64,000 nucleotides of DNA, taken from Gammaproteobacteria bacterium (GTDB lineage: Bacteria > Pseudomonadota > Gammaproteobacteria > GRL18). Location of the stretch: NCBI GenBank assembly GCA_016744995.1, contig JADGDG010000003.1, positions 186,001-250,000 of the forward strand, read 5' to 3'. The position numbers and the translations under genes were made by a program. Position 1 is the first letter of the stretch; every line of letters starts with the position of its first letter. Below are positions 36,816 to 46,060 of the stretch, one piece after another. Under the pieces are notes generated by a model. The model saw only the letters and a list, made by a program, of their open reading frames with translations, had not been told where the DNA came from and made no database searches.

Positions 36816-37384
36816 TCAGGCTTAATTATAAACAGAGTTTGCGCAGTGTATTGGTTGTTGACATACTGACCGGAATAACTCAATACCTGCACCACTGTAC
36901 CTGAAAATGCAGCATATAATTTGCTGTGTTTTATATACCATTCAGTATGAGTCAATTTATTTTTAGCTCTGGCGTATTGAGCCATTGCTACGCGATATGA
37001 AATCTTTGCCTGTTGCAACTCCTGCTCAGAAAGCACGGTTCTGTCATAGAGTTCCTCAGCCCGGGCTAATTCCTTTTTTGCTTCACTCTGGTTCAGCCGG
37101 GTCAGATTAATTTTTGCCTGAACTTCCGACAACTGACTCTTTATCAGGCTGGTTTCATATTCCAGTAGTAAATCGCCTTTTTTTATCATTTGACCTTCGC
37201 TGACAAAGACTTTATTAATAATACCGGAAACCGGAGAAGTGATGTTAAAGCCAGGTGACGATTGCTCTGCCAGTGCATTCACATTCATCATTAGAAAAAC
37301 AACCAGGGCAAAAGCAAACCTCAAGTTAATTATAGGATAATGTTGATTCGACATATAGGATGTAAGGTGTTGTTTAATGTTCAT
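36812..37384 (-). CDS. Miniature HlyD-type periplasmic adaptor
   Basis: A 190-residue adaptor, about half the usual length. Hydrophobic signal/anchor ~20-39; first lipoyl half (~47-75, VSGIINKVFVSEGQMIKKGD); a coiled-coil hairpin ~76-150; second lipoyl half (~158-189, AAFSGTVVQVLSYSGQYV). It then stops: the beta-barrel and membrane-proximal domains of normal adaptors are missing. The ends show no frameshift, and both neighbours overlap by a few bases, so this looks like the true gene. Its start is inside the last codons of the TolC gene. Confidence 0.82.
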   Translation of the reverse strand: MNIKQHLTSYMSNQHYPIINLRFAFALVVFLMMNVNALAEQSSPGFNITSPVSGIINKVFVSEGQMIKKGDLLLEYETSLIKSQLSEVQAKINLTRLNQSEAKKELARAEELYDRTVLSEQELQQAKISYRVAMAQYARAKNKLTHTEWYIKHSKLYAAFSGTVVQVLSYSGQYVNNQYTAQTLFIIKPE

Positions 37385-38756
37385 AATAGCTCATTGAATT
37401 TCCAAGAAAAGAATCTAGTTTCGCCCAGGAAACCGCCAGTTCAAAAAAGGTCTTTGCTTTAAAAAGTTGTGCCTGAGTGAGTTTAACCATAGCATCACCC
37501 AGATCGCTGGTCACTTCTAATTCATACAATGCCCGGCTTCGATCAAGGTAGAGATCACGGTATTCCATATTAAAATCGGGATCAGAATACTGTTCTTTCA
37601 GGTCACTGATTTTAAGCCATAGTTCAAGGATCTGCTGTTCAATTTCCTGTTTAATTCGAGTATGTTCTGCTTCCAGTTGAATCAGCTCACCCATTGTTAA
37701 TTTTATTTTGGCATTTTCCTGGCCCGCCTGATAAAGGGGAATTCTAACCTCAATACCAGCACGATACTTATCTGAGCTGCCTAATTCACGGGCATAATCT
37801 GCTGCCTGTAAATGAGCACTGATCACCGGATATTTTTCAGCCTGAATAGCATCGCGTTTATAGCGTACAGATTTGAGCTGATGCTGAGAGGCTAATAAAC
37901 GTGGGTTTTGTTTATAGGCAATTTCATAAAGTTGTTCAATATCTTTCAGCTCTCTGGAAACAGATAATAAATGCAATTGTTCCAGATCAGGTTTATCAAG
38001 GTTAGCCGATAATTTCCCCGGGCTGATTAATTGTGCCAGACGATGACGGGTTAAGCGTTGATCACTCAAAGCCTGACTTCGATCTCGACGAGTTTTTCGG
38101 TAGTTATTTTCTACTTTCAATAACTCAACATCAGAGATTTGTTTTAATTCAAAACGAGAACGAATTTTATCCAGCTGAACATAATCCACAGCCATAGCTT
38201 CATTGGCCTGATTATAAATAATATCAGCCAGAAGAACATTGAAATAAGCCTGCATAATATTTATTTTTCGGCTGGAGACGTAGTCATTGTATAAAGACTG
38301 AACCGAAGCAATATCAGCAGTACTGGCATCAATATTGGCTTTTGTACGACCAAAGTCATATAGAGATTTATAAATATCCAGACTTAGTTTACTGTCATTG
38401 GTTTTATCAGAGGGCACAATTTTAGAAGGATCAACATAACGCAGCCGGCCATTAATTTCAACAAAGACACCCTGTTCAGAGACCGTAAGATCCTGCCGGG
38501 CATAAGCCATTTGCAAGCGGCCTGAATAGTTCATCATTTCTGGAGAGTCAGCCAGTGTAGCTTTGGATAAAGCAAATTCCAGTGTCAATGGTTCCGGCAA
38601 CGGCTCAGATGAGGTAAAGTCAGAAGCAACACCCCCACTAGATAGAAACAACAGTAAAAGCGGCATCAAGGTGAATTTAAAACCACAAGACCGTTTCAAT
38701 TTCTCGACTAAACCTGGAATTAAGCGCTGACTCATTAAGCTTACTTCTTTGATCAT
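37374..38756 (-). CDS. TolC-family outer-membrane channel protein
   Basis: A 460-residue outer-membrane efflux protein with a signal segment (~28-45) and two OEP repeats. Helical stretches with alternating Leu/Gln/Glu (for example RSRFELKQISDVELLKVENN and EVTSDLGDAMVKLTQAQLFK) are the TolC signatures. Trimers would form an alpha-barrel across the periplasm, docking to the adaptor encoded next. The gene overlaps both neighbours. No inner-membrane RND, ABC or MFS pump is present in the operon. Confidence 0.87.
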   Translation of the reverse strand: MIKEVSLMSQRLIPGLVEKLKRSCGFKFTLMPLLLLFLSSGGVASDFTSSEPLPEPLTLEFALSKATLADSPEMMNYSGRLQMAYARQDLTVSEQGVFVEINGRLRYVDPSKIVPSDKTNDSKLSLDIYKSLYDFGRTKANIDASTADIASVQSLYNDYVSSRKINIMQAYFNVLLADIIYNQANEAMAVDYVQLDKIRSRFELKQISDVELLKVENNYRKTRRDRSQALSDQRLTRHRLAQLISPGKLSANLDKPDLEQLHLLSVSRELKDIEQLYEIAYKQNPRLLASQHQLKSVRYKRDAIQAEKYPVISAHLQAADYARELGSSDKYRAGIEVRIPLYQAGQENAKIKLTMGELIQLEAEHTRIKQEIEQQILELWLKISDLKEQYSDPDFNMEYRDLYLDRSRALYELEVTSDLGDAMVKLTQAQLFKAKTFFELAVSWAKLDSFLGNSMSYYEH

Positions 38757-39307
38757 TTATTTGCTTTTGATTTGCTGAAAGCTCTTTTATACTTAGAAAA
38801 TTTAGTATTTTTGTATTCTTTATCAACAATAAATTGACCCAGCAAGAGAAATTCTTCGGCCGTGGAAGTACGGCCTGTATAACGCATCACTCGCTTACCC
38901 TGCAGATCAAAAAAAGCAATCACTGGTGTTGCTCTAACTCGATTTTCTTTAAAAGCAAAGTCTTTTTGTGTCGTGGCTTTACCCTGGAAATTGGTTATTT
39001 CTACATCCCCTTCTATGTCCACCGTGAAGATCATAAAATGTTTCTTAAAATAAGCCTGTACCTTTTCCTGATTAAGGACATTGGTTTTCATCCAGTGACA
39101 AAACGGGCATTCATCCATTTCAAAAAAGATGAGCACACCCTCTTTTCCCTGCTCTTTTGCGGTTTGCAATTCTTCAGCAAAATCACCAAAATTTGAATCA
39201 AAAAAGTGTTCTTCCGGATCCTTTGTTGTTGAGGCAATACTGATATTCATCAGTGCAAAGCACAATATAAAGAAAGTCAGACTCTTATAAACAGGGGAAA
39301 TTATCAA
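38753..39307 (-). CDS. SoxW-like periplasmic thioredoxin
   Basis: A 184-residue precursor with a signal peptide (~1-26) and a thioredoxin fold. The active site is C67-P-F-C70 in DECPFCHW; the cis-Pro lies in RATPVIAFF. The form resembles SoxW and other periplasmic thiol reductases. It is the first gene of the operon; its stop overlaps the TolC ATG by four bases. It probably handles disulfides or sulfur compounds in the periplasm. Confidence 0.85.
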   Translation of the reverse strand: MIISPVYKSLTFFILCFALMNISIASTTKDPEEHFFDSNFGDFAEELQTAKEQGKEGVLIFFEMDECPFCHWMKTNVLNQEKVQAYFKKHFMIFTVDIEGDVEITNFQGKATTQKDFAFKENRVRATPVIAFFDLQGKRVMRYTGRTSTAEEFLLLGQFIVDKEYKNTKFSKYKRAFSKSKANK

Positions 39308-39410
39308 TTGAGTACTCCAATTATTTGTTAGTATTCTGGTTATTGAAATATTGCATATTGTTCAGATCTTCCTGGAAGCATTTGTAAAGTTGCAACAATG
39401 GTATATCCCT

Positions 39411-39890
39411 TTATTTTGTTTTTATATCATATTTGGCAATGATCTTCTTGAGTCTGACATGAGTCAGCATCCCGGTAATTTTCTTTGCGACATTACCCTT
39501 TGGATCAATTAAGATCGACGTTGGTAATCCTCGCGGCTCACCTATAGCCTCAATAATTTCATCATTGACACGGGTGACAGGATAGGTGACCAGATAAAGC
39601 TCAATGAACTTCATCAGACGTTCATCTTTCAGTCCAGGCTCGTAATTAACACCAATCACAACAGCATCATCACTTTCTAAATGAAAGTCCGATAAATCTG
39701 GTATTTCCTTTCGACAAGGCGGACACCAGGTTGCCCAAAAATTAACCAGAACCCATTTGCCTTTATATTCAGATAAAGTATGAGACTGACCATCTGTATC
39801 AGTAAAAGAAAAATCAACTGCATAGGCCGGCGCAGACAGAAAGATTAAGGCACAGAACAAGACTAAAAACTGCCTGAATTGATGATTCAT
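39411..39890 (-). CDS. TlpA/ResA-type thiol-disulfide oxidoreductase
   Basis: A 159-residue precursor starting at ATG 39890, with AGAGGGAGGG immediately upstream; an in-frame ATG at 39983 would add 31 residues of non-signal sequence. Signal peptide ~1-24; active site C56-P-P-C59 in FWATWCPPCRKEIP; cis-Pro in GLPTSILIDPKG. A mini-hairpin (CCCTT/AAGGG) sits just before the ribosome site and resembles the start of the dispersed elements. It lies 100 bases upstream of the four-gene operon, so it may be transcribed with it. Confidence 0.88.
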   Translation of the reverse strand: MNHQFRQFLVLFCALIFLSAPAYAVDFSFTDTDGQSHTLSEYKGKWVLVNFWATWCPPCRKEIPDLSDFHLESDDAVVIGVNYEPGLKDERLMKFIELYLVTYPVTRVNDEIIEAIGEPRGLPTSILIDPKGNVAKKITGMLTHVRLKKIIAKYDIKTK

Positions 39891-40026
39891 CCCTCCCTCT
39901 GTCCCCTTTCTGAAGAAGGGATTGGTTAAAGGCAGAATAAATGGATGGGCACTAATGAGAATTTTATTAAAATTATTTTTCATACATCTCTTTAAAAATT
40001 TATTAATCTATTCATAAGACCAGATA

Positions 40027-41247
40027 TCAGCTGTAACGTTCAAAAATAGATTTAACAGGTATATCCAGTTCATGAGCCAGAGCTTTATTGCTTTGCCCTA
40101 TGATCGAGGATAAAGCTTCGTCAGTAGTTGATTTAGGCAACTGATACGGTAGTTTTTGATACAGATCTGATAAAGTCATTGTATCAAGATCAATACCCAA
40201 AGCCCATAAATCATTTTTTGTTTTTAAGATCCATCCGAGACTGGCTAATTCATGTAACACTGCATCCAGCAACTTTTCATGGCATAAAAATGAATCATTA
40301 TAAAGTTGTTCTTCACTTAAGGCCTGCCCGGTTTGAGAAGCCTTAGATAAAACTCTGAGCACATGGAAGGCCGATTGAAAAGCATGTACCGTATAATGAT
40401 GTTCTGAGTGTGAAAAATCAAATAATGACAAAGAGCGTGTTATTACAGCACCCAATAATGTCACCAACCAGGATATATAGATCCAGATTAAAAAAATAGG
40501 AACTGTAGCTAATGCACCATAAAGGCTCGCATAGGTTGTATTATGACTAACATATAATGCGAAGCCTTTTTTAGCCAGTTCAAAAAGAAGTGTCGCACTC
40601 GCGCCACCGATTAAAGCATGCAAAAAAGTGACCCGGGTATTTGGCACTACAAGATAAATCAGAGTAAAAGCAAACATTGTCATGATCATCGGAATGATAT
40701 ATAGCAATTGTGTCCTGGCTCCAATACTATCTGCAGCATGAGTGATCAGGGGCAATGACACAATATAAGAAGTTACCATCAGGCTGACCCCCATTAAGAC
40801 AGGACCAAGCGTTAGAACAGCCCAATAAGTCAAAAAAGTACGCAATAAGTTTTTGCTATTATTGCCGCCCCAGATATGATTTAGTGCCCGATCAATTTGC
40901 CACATCAGCATGAGAGCAACAAAAAACAAGCCTAGTAAACCCACTAAAGTTAAACGGGATGCTTTACCGACAAACTCATTTAAATATTCCTGGATTAATT
41001 CACTTGACGAGGGAATAAAGTTGGCAAAAATAAATTGCTGAATTTCTTGAAAAAGATCCTGAAAAACTGAAAATGATGAAAAACCAGCAAAAATAACTGA
41101 AATTAGTGGGACCAGAGATAAAAGAGAGGTGTAACTTAATGATGCCGCACTTTCAGTGCAGCGCAGGTGTGAAAAACGACGCAGAACAAAGATAAAAAAA
41201 GAAACAATACGTTTAAAATACTTTATTTGAACAGACATCTGCATCAT
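40027..41247 (-). CDS. YihY/BrkB-family inner-membrane protein
   Basis: A 406-residue protein of the YihY (UPF0761) family, with six membrane helices in ~25-260 (TESAASLSYTSLLSLVPLISV, then NHIWGG and FLIWIYISWLVTLLGAVI). A cytosolic C-terminal ~140 residues carries a winged-helix-like region (~290-370). The family was once called a tRNA-processing ribonuclease (RNase BN), but that link is not supported; function is unsettled. A SoxK-like gene lies upstream. Confidence 0.9.
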   Translation of the reverse strand: MMQMSVQIKYFKRIVSFFIFVLRRFSHLRCTESAASLSYTSLLSLVPLISVIFAGFSSFSVFQDLFQEIQQFIFANFIPSSSELIQEYLNEFVGKASRLTLVGLLGLFFVALMLMWQIDRALNHIWGGNNSKNLLRTFLTYWAVLTLGPVLMGVSLMVTSYIVSLPLITHAADSIGARTQLLYIIPMIMTMFAFTLIYLVVPNTRVTFLHALIGGASATLLFELAKKGFALYVSHNTTYASLYGALATVPIFLIWIYISWLVTLLGAVITRSLSLFDFSHSEHHYTVHAFQSAFHVLRVLSKASQTGQALSEEQLYNDSFLCHEKLLDAVLHELASLGWILKTKNDLWALGIDLDTMTLSDLYQKLPYQLPKSTTDEALSSIIGQSNKALAHELDIPVKSIFERYS

Positions 41248-41308
41248 CAGCTTAATATGGATTTATTATCATAGTTTCTAAATAGGGTTTCATAAAAAAG
41301 GCTTGCAT

Positions 41309-41339
41309 AAAAAAAGGAAGACTTTCATCCTCCTTTTTT
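41309..41339 (-). terminator. Terminator of the SoxK-like gene
   Basis: Reading leftwards, AAAAAAGGAGGA pairs with TCTTCCTTTTTT (12 bp with one G-U), loop TGAAAG, followed by further Ts. A good intrinsic terminator 32 bases after the stop. Confidence 0.8.
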
Positions 41340-41370
41340 AGCTTTAAAAACTATCAGTAAAATTTAATTT

Positions 41371-41733
41371 TTATGACTGATTAAAAAGCTCTTTAACCGC
41401 TTTATCTTGCTCAATGCTCTGCTTTTTAGCTAACTCTGTCTGTTGTAGAGCTTTTGTTGCTAAAGTAGTCGCTTCTGCAGTATTTCCTGCAGCCAGTGCT
41501 TTTTCAGCTTTCTTGATAAATTTACCCGTATCACGCCACGCATAGCCATCTTTGACAGCGACTTCAAGGGCAGATTTAGCATCAGTAATAATAACCTGCA
41601 CTGCTTTCTCATTAGCGCTCATAGCACTTGATGTATCCATATTGGATGATGTGCCGGTACTTTGACAACCTGTTGCAAAACCAATGACTAAAGTAGCCGC
41701 CCCCAGATACTTAGCGTATTTTGAAAAATTCAT
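41371..41733 (-). CDS. SoxK-like (SoxXA-binding) lipoprotein
   Basis: A 120-residue lipoprotein. The signal ends in a lipobox around GFATGC (Cys ~23). The mature part resembles SoxXA-binding protein: DGYAWRDTGKFIKKAEKALAAG and TLATKALQQTELAKKQS. SoxK helps the SoxXA c-type cytochrome in thiosulfate oxidation. No soxXA or other sox genes occur in the window, so the link is by sequence pattern only. AGGAG ten bases before the ATG, its own terminator, probably a single-gene transcript. Confidence 0.6.
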   Translation of the reverse strand: MNFSKYAKYLGAATLVIGFATGCQSTGTSSNMDTSSAMSANEKAVQVIITDAKSALEVAVKDGYAWRDTGKFIKKAEKALAAGNTAEATTLATKALQQTELAKKQSIEQDKAVKELFNQS

Positions 41734-42674
<941 letters not shown>

Positions 42675-42700
42675 AGCATTAAGATTAAAAGAATACAAAT

Positions 42701-43117
42701 ATGACAGATAATTCTCCTGAAACTCTAAAAAAACTTCGCCTATCACAAAATGTAGCCTTAATTGGTTATTTTTCCCTGTTAGTCATTCTAATGGCCAATA
42801 TTGTGCTAATGATCCCATCCCGACATTTTCCAACGGCTCTGGTCATGCTGGTTATAGTCGGCCCCCTGATGTTCCCTTTAAAAGGCTTACTTAACAATAA
42901 TCTTTACACCTACCAATGGGCAAGCTTCCTCTCCCTGCCCTATTTTGCCCATGGGATCACTGAAATGTCTGCTTATCCTGAGCTCTGGATCGCCGGTCTG
43001 GCGGAAGCACTTGCTGCAGTTGCTATGTATACGGGCTGCGTCATGTATGCTCGAATATTTAAACAACAATACAAGAAAAACCTTAAAAAGGAAGAAGATG
43101 AGGTGAACAAGATCTAA
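42701..43117 (+). CDS. DUF2069 membrane protein
   Basis: A 138-residue protein with four hydrophobic helices (~18-125). It carries the DUF2069 motif MFPLKGLLNNNLYTYQWASF and a basic C-terminus. Usually found beside wrbA, as here. No function is known for the family. It ends just before a hairpin shared with the convergent hda gene. Confidence 0.85.
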   Translation: MTDNSPETLKKLRLSQNVALIGYFSLLVILMANIVLMIPSRHFPTALVMLVIVGPLMFPLKGLLNNNLYTYQWASFLSLPYFAHGITEMSAYPELWIAGLAEALAAVAMYTGCVMYARIFKQQYKKNLKKEEDEVNKI

Positions 43118-43119
43118 GG

Positions 43120-43160
43120 TTTATAGACAGGACAGGAATGCTTCCCATCCTATCTATAAA
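43120..43160. terminator. Hairpin between DUF2069 and hda
   Basis: TTTATAGA (43120-43127) plus AGGA pairs with TCCT plus TCTATAAA (43153-43160). It begins right after the DUF2069 stop and overlaps the hda stop. No clean U-tract, so a weak or structure-only terminator. Confidence 0.5.
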
Positions 43161-43828
43161 TATTGCTTTATAAATGGGATGGTTAATTTTCTCTGTGTTG
43201 CCAGACTTTCATAGTCCAGTTTATCAAGCAGTTCTATCAAGTCCGTCAAGTCTCGGCTGGCCCATTTTAATAAATATTGGGCAATTTCGTCGGTCATTGC
43301 AAAACCTCTCTGGTGGGCCCGAACCTTCAGGACTTCAATTTTATCGGCATCATCCAGAGTTTTGATCTGATAAGTCAGTCCCCAGGTTAAACGTGATTTT
43401 AAATCCGCTAAATTAATCTTAAGATTAACGGCACTATTATCAGCGGCTAAAATCAAACGCCCCCGATTATCACGCATACGGTTAAAAAAATGAAACAGAG
43501 CCTCTTCCCATTGCCGATCACCCATCACTTTATGAATATTATCCAGACAAACAAGATCCATCACTTCCAGACCATCTAACATTTCAGGGGGGAAATTCTC
43601 ATCGATTTGCAAGGGCAGATACAGTGCATTCATTTCCTGTGCCTGATAGTAGTTTACTATGGCCTGAAGGAGGTGAGTTTTACCTGCCCCTTTTTCACCC
43701 CAGATATAAACAAGTAGTTCACTGGCTTTTTTTAAAGAGCTTATTAATTGCTGATTTCCACCGGCAATATATTGCTCAAACGTTGCCTGTTCTGGTGCTT
43801 GAAATGAAAGTGGTAATTGTTTTTTCAT
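43154..43828 (-). CDS. hda: DnaA regulatory inactivator Hda
   Basis: A 224-residue AAA+ protein. The start at 43828 (MKKQLPLSFQ) fits the family; a longer frame to 43909 would add 27 residues. The QLPLSF N-terminus is the clamp-binding motif by which Hda docks on DNA polymerase III beta. Walker A is WGEKGAGKTHLL; Walker B DLVCLDNIH; sensor region RLTWGL. It stimulates ATP hydrolysis by DnaA after initiation. A palindromic repeat element lies 60 bases upstream. Confidence 0.92.
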   Translation of the reverse strand: MKKQLPLSFQAPEQATFEQYIAGGNQQLISSLKKASELLVYIWGEKGAGKTHLLQAIVNYYQAQEMNALYLPLQIDENFPPEMLDGLEVMDLVCLDNIHKVMGDRQWEEALFHFFNRMRDNRGRLILAADNSAVNLKINLADLKSRLTWGLTYQIKTLDDADKIEVLKVRAHQRGFAMTDEIAQYLLKWASRDLTDLIELLDKLDYESLATQRKLTIPFIKQYL

Positions 43829-43888
43829 TTTATCTGGGACTAAATATTCATTATAGTATTTAAAATACAGGTATAAGTTAAAATAGTA

Positions 43889-44050
43889 GTAACTACTCAG
43901 CGTATTCATCTTTTGCCTGATTTCTGCGTTATTTTCGTACTCAAATGGTCACATATACTTATATGCTCACACAACGCCTGTGGCGCCCATAAAGGGCCGT
44001 GCGAAAATGCCTTGAACTCAGGCAAAATCTAAACACGCTGAAATAGTTAC
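43889..44050. repeat. 162-base palindromic (MITE-like) element
   Basis: The ends GTAACTACTCAGCGT (43889-43903) and ACGCTGAAATAGTTAC (44035-44050) are inverted. Inside, TTTTGCCTGA (43911-43920) pairs with TCAGGCAAAA (44018-44027), and ATTTTCGTAC with GTGCGAAAAT. Arms of roughly 55 bases therefore pair almost throughout. No open frame. The terminus recurs at 50990-51006. It sits between diverging hda and the PLP enzyme gene and may carry their promoters. Confidence 0.8.
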
Positions 44051-44083
44051 AAATAGTATTGATTCTAAATAAGTTAAAACGAC

Positions 44084-45166
44084 ATGTTAACAAAAAAACT
44101 ATCGATTCCACTACAAACAATTCAACATCCTTTATTTTCTCAAAAAGGACTGACTCTTGAAATACTGAGAACGGATAAAACCGATCCGGTTATTTCCGGC
44201 AACAAATGGTTTAAACTCAAATACAATCTAATCGAGGCCAAAAAGCAAGGCTGCAAAACGCTGCTCAGCTTTGGCGGCCCCTACTCAAATCACCTGCATG
44301 CCCTGGCAGCTGCTGGAAAAGCCAGTGGCTTTAATACCATTGGCATTATTCGAGGTGAACAACATTCTCCCCTGAATCCCACTTTATCCGATATCACCCG
44401 TCAAGGTATGAAGCTCTATTATATCAACCGCCAAACGTACCGAAACAAACATTTACCTGAAGTGATTGAACAATTAAAACAGTTAGTGGTCAATGATGAT
44501 CCATTTAATGAAGCTGAGCATGCCGGAGAGCTTTATTTAGTCCCCGAGGGCGGCACCAATAAGCTGGCCGTTTCGGGCGCAGCTGAAATAGCAGCATTTA
44601 TTCCTGAAGATGCAGATTACATCTGTGTCCCTTGTGGAACCGGGGGAACAATAGCCGGAATTATTACTGGTTTTTCCCTAAAAACAGATAACCGGCAACA
44701 GCCTCATTTATCCTCTGAATTACCCCATAAAGAATCACCTGAAACATTACTTAAAGTTTCTAATAGATCTCTTACTAAACCCCTTATTAAACCCCTCACT
44801 AAACCAAGGATACTTGGCTTTCCAGCAATGAAAGGTGGACAATTTCTTGATGAGCTTATTCACCGGCTTATTAAAGAACAAGAACTTCCTGGCAATCCAA
44901 TAGAATGGGAACTAATATATGATTGGCATTTTGGGGGATTCGGCAAACTTAATAGAGAATTAGCCCGTTTTATCCAGCATTTTGAAAAAAAATACCCTAT
45001 TGAACTCGATCCAGTTTACACAGCCAAAATGATGTATGGTATTGTAAGCATGGTGGAGAAGGATCTTTTCCCAGAGGGAAGTAAAATAGTACTTGTACAC
45101 ACAGGAGGCTTACAAGGAAAAAGAGGCATGGAGCAAAGATTCCAGTCGCTGATTTCTAACAATTAA
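44084..45166 (+). CDS. PLP-dependent ACC deaminase / D-cysteine desulfhydrase family enzyme
   Basis: A 360-residue fold-type II PLP enzyme. The PLP lysine is in ISGNKWFKLKYNL, the phosphate region in FGGPYSNHLHALA, and PCGTGGTIAGII follows. Family members include D-cysteine desulfhydrase and ACC deaminase; which one cannot be told. A Lys/Pro/Thr-rich insertion (~205-245, with repeated TKPLIKPLTKP) comes just after PCGTGGTIAGIITGFS and is unlike the rest. The 34 bases between the palindromic element and the ATG leave little room for a separate promoter. Confidence 0.82.
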   Translation: MLTKKLSIPLQTIQHPLFSQKGLTLEILRTDKTDPVISGNKWFKLKYNLIEAKKQGCKTLLSFGGPYSNHLHALAAAGKASGFNTIGIIRGEQHSPLNPTLSDITRQGMKLYYINRQTYRNKHLPEVIEQLKQLVVNDDPFNEAEHAGELYLVPEGGTNKLAVSGAAEIAAFIPEDADYICVPCGTGGTIAGIITGFSLKTDNRQQPHLSSELPHKESPETLLKVSNRSLTKPLIKPLTKPRILGFPAMKGGQFLDELIHRLIKEQELPGNPIEWELIYDWHFGGFGKLNRELARFIQHFEKKYPIELDPVYTAKMMYGIVSMVEKDLFPEGSKIVLVHTGGLQGKRGMEQRFQSLISNN

Positions 45167-45204
45167 GCTCTTAATAAACCAAAATATATTACCAATATCC
45201 TGTT

Positions 45205-45897
45205 ATGGAGTTACATAAAGTCATGGAACTAAAAAATACAATCCTGCAGCTTTTTCCCAAGCTGAACGATGCTAAGGGTACTGATGGCATCAATATTCTT
45301 GAACATTCCCAGCAAATGACTATCCCAGAAGGAACTACTGTGTTTCATCAGGGCGATCAATGTCTTAACTACCTGCTCATTATTTCAGGTTCAGTTAAAG
45401 TTATTACCCGAGCTGAAAATGGTCGTGAAATTGTGCTTTATCACATCACCCGTGGTGGTTCCTGTGTATTGACCACCAGCTGTCTTATTTCCTCAGAAGA
45501 CTATCCCGCTGAAGGTATCACTGAATCCGATGTTTTAGCACTCGCCATACCCAAACCAATATTTGAGCAGTATATGGGAGAGTCTAAAGCATTTAGAAAG
45601 CAGGTCTTTCATTCTTATGGCGATCGCCTTATCAAACTAATCACTCTGGTCGAAGAAATCAGTTTTGCCAAGCTGGATATTCGCCTGGCTAAGTATCTAT
45701 TGGTTAACGGTTCCGTAAACACCCCAATTAGAACAACACATCAGGCGTTAGCGACTGAACTGGGTTCAGCCCGTGAAGTGATCAGCCGACAATTAAAGGA
45801 ATTTGAAAACAGAGGCTGGGTGCAGTTGAAACGGGGCCGAATAGAAATCACAAACCACGATGCACTGGCAAGCCTCTTACCCTCAAGCAGCCATTAA
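45205..45897 (+). CDS. Crp/Fnr-family transcriptional regulator
   Basis: A 230-residue regulator. Cyclic-nucleotide-binding-like fold ~30-130 (PEGTTVFHQGDQC), then a winged HTH (~165-220, TTHQALATELGSAREVISRQLKEFE). Cys at ~56 (DQCLN), ~93 (SCVLTTSC) and 99 are too few and misplaced for an Fnr-type iron-sulfur cluster, so it is a Crp/Dnr-like member with unknown effector. A second in-frame ATG at 45223 has GGAG 12 bases upstream. A TTAAGTGA palindrome 80 bases downstream is a candidate target. Confidence 0.88.
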   Translation: MELHKVMELKNTILQLFPKLNDAKGTDGINILEHSQQMTIPEGTTVFHQGDQCLNYLLIISGSVKVITRAENGREIVLYHITRGGSCVLTTSCLISSEDYPAEGITESDVLALAIPKPIFEQYMGESKAFRKQVFHSYGDRLIKLITLVEEISFAKLDIRLAKYLLVNGSVNTPIRTTHQALATELGSAREVISRQLKEFENRGWVQLKRGRIEITNHDALASLLPSSSH

Positions 45898-45978
45898 TAT
45901 TGAATAAATTAAGCCGTCAGTTAAAAGCAGTTAAAAAACTTTTTTAACTTTCTGTATTTTTTTTAACTTTCTGCATTT

Positions 45979-45999
45979 TTAAGTGACATTATCACTTAA
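45979..45999 (+). promoter_or_regulatory. Crp/Fnr-type operator upstream of the DUF2892 gene
   Basis: TTAAGTGA-CATTA-TCACTTAA, perfect 8-bp arms with a 5-base centre. Its centre (45989) lies ~41 bases before the likely start set by a CACAAT box (46018-46023), the classic class II activator position. It lies just downstream of the regulator gene. Confidence 0.7.
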
Positions 46000-46060
46000 C
46001 GAATTTATTTTATCTGGCACAATAAGCTCACTAAATAAATAAATTTTGGAGCTTATAAAT

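Noticed and set aside
39891..39983. 31-residue N-terminal extension of the TlpA protein
   Set aside because: It contains no signal peptide features and comes from repeat-like sequence. The ATG at 39890 has a strong ribosome site and starts a proper signal peptide.
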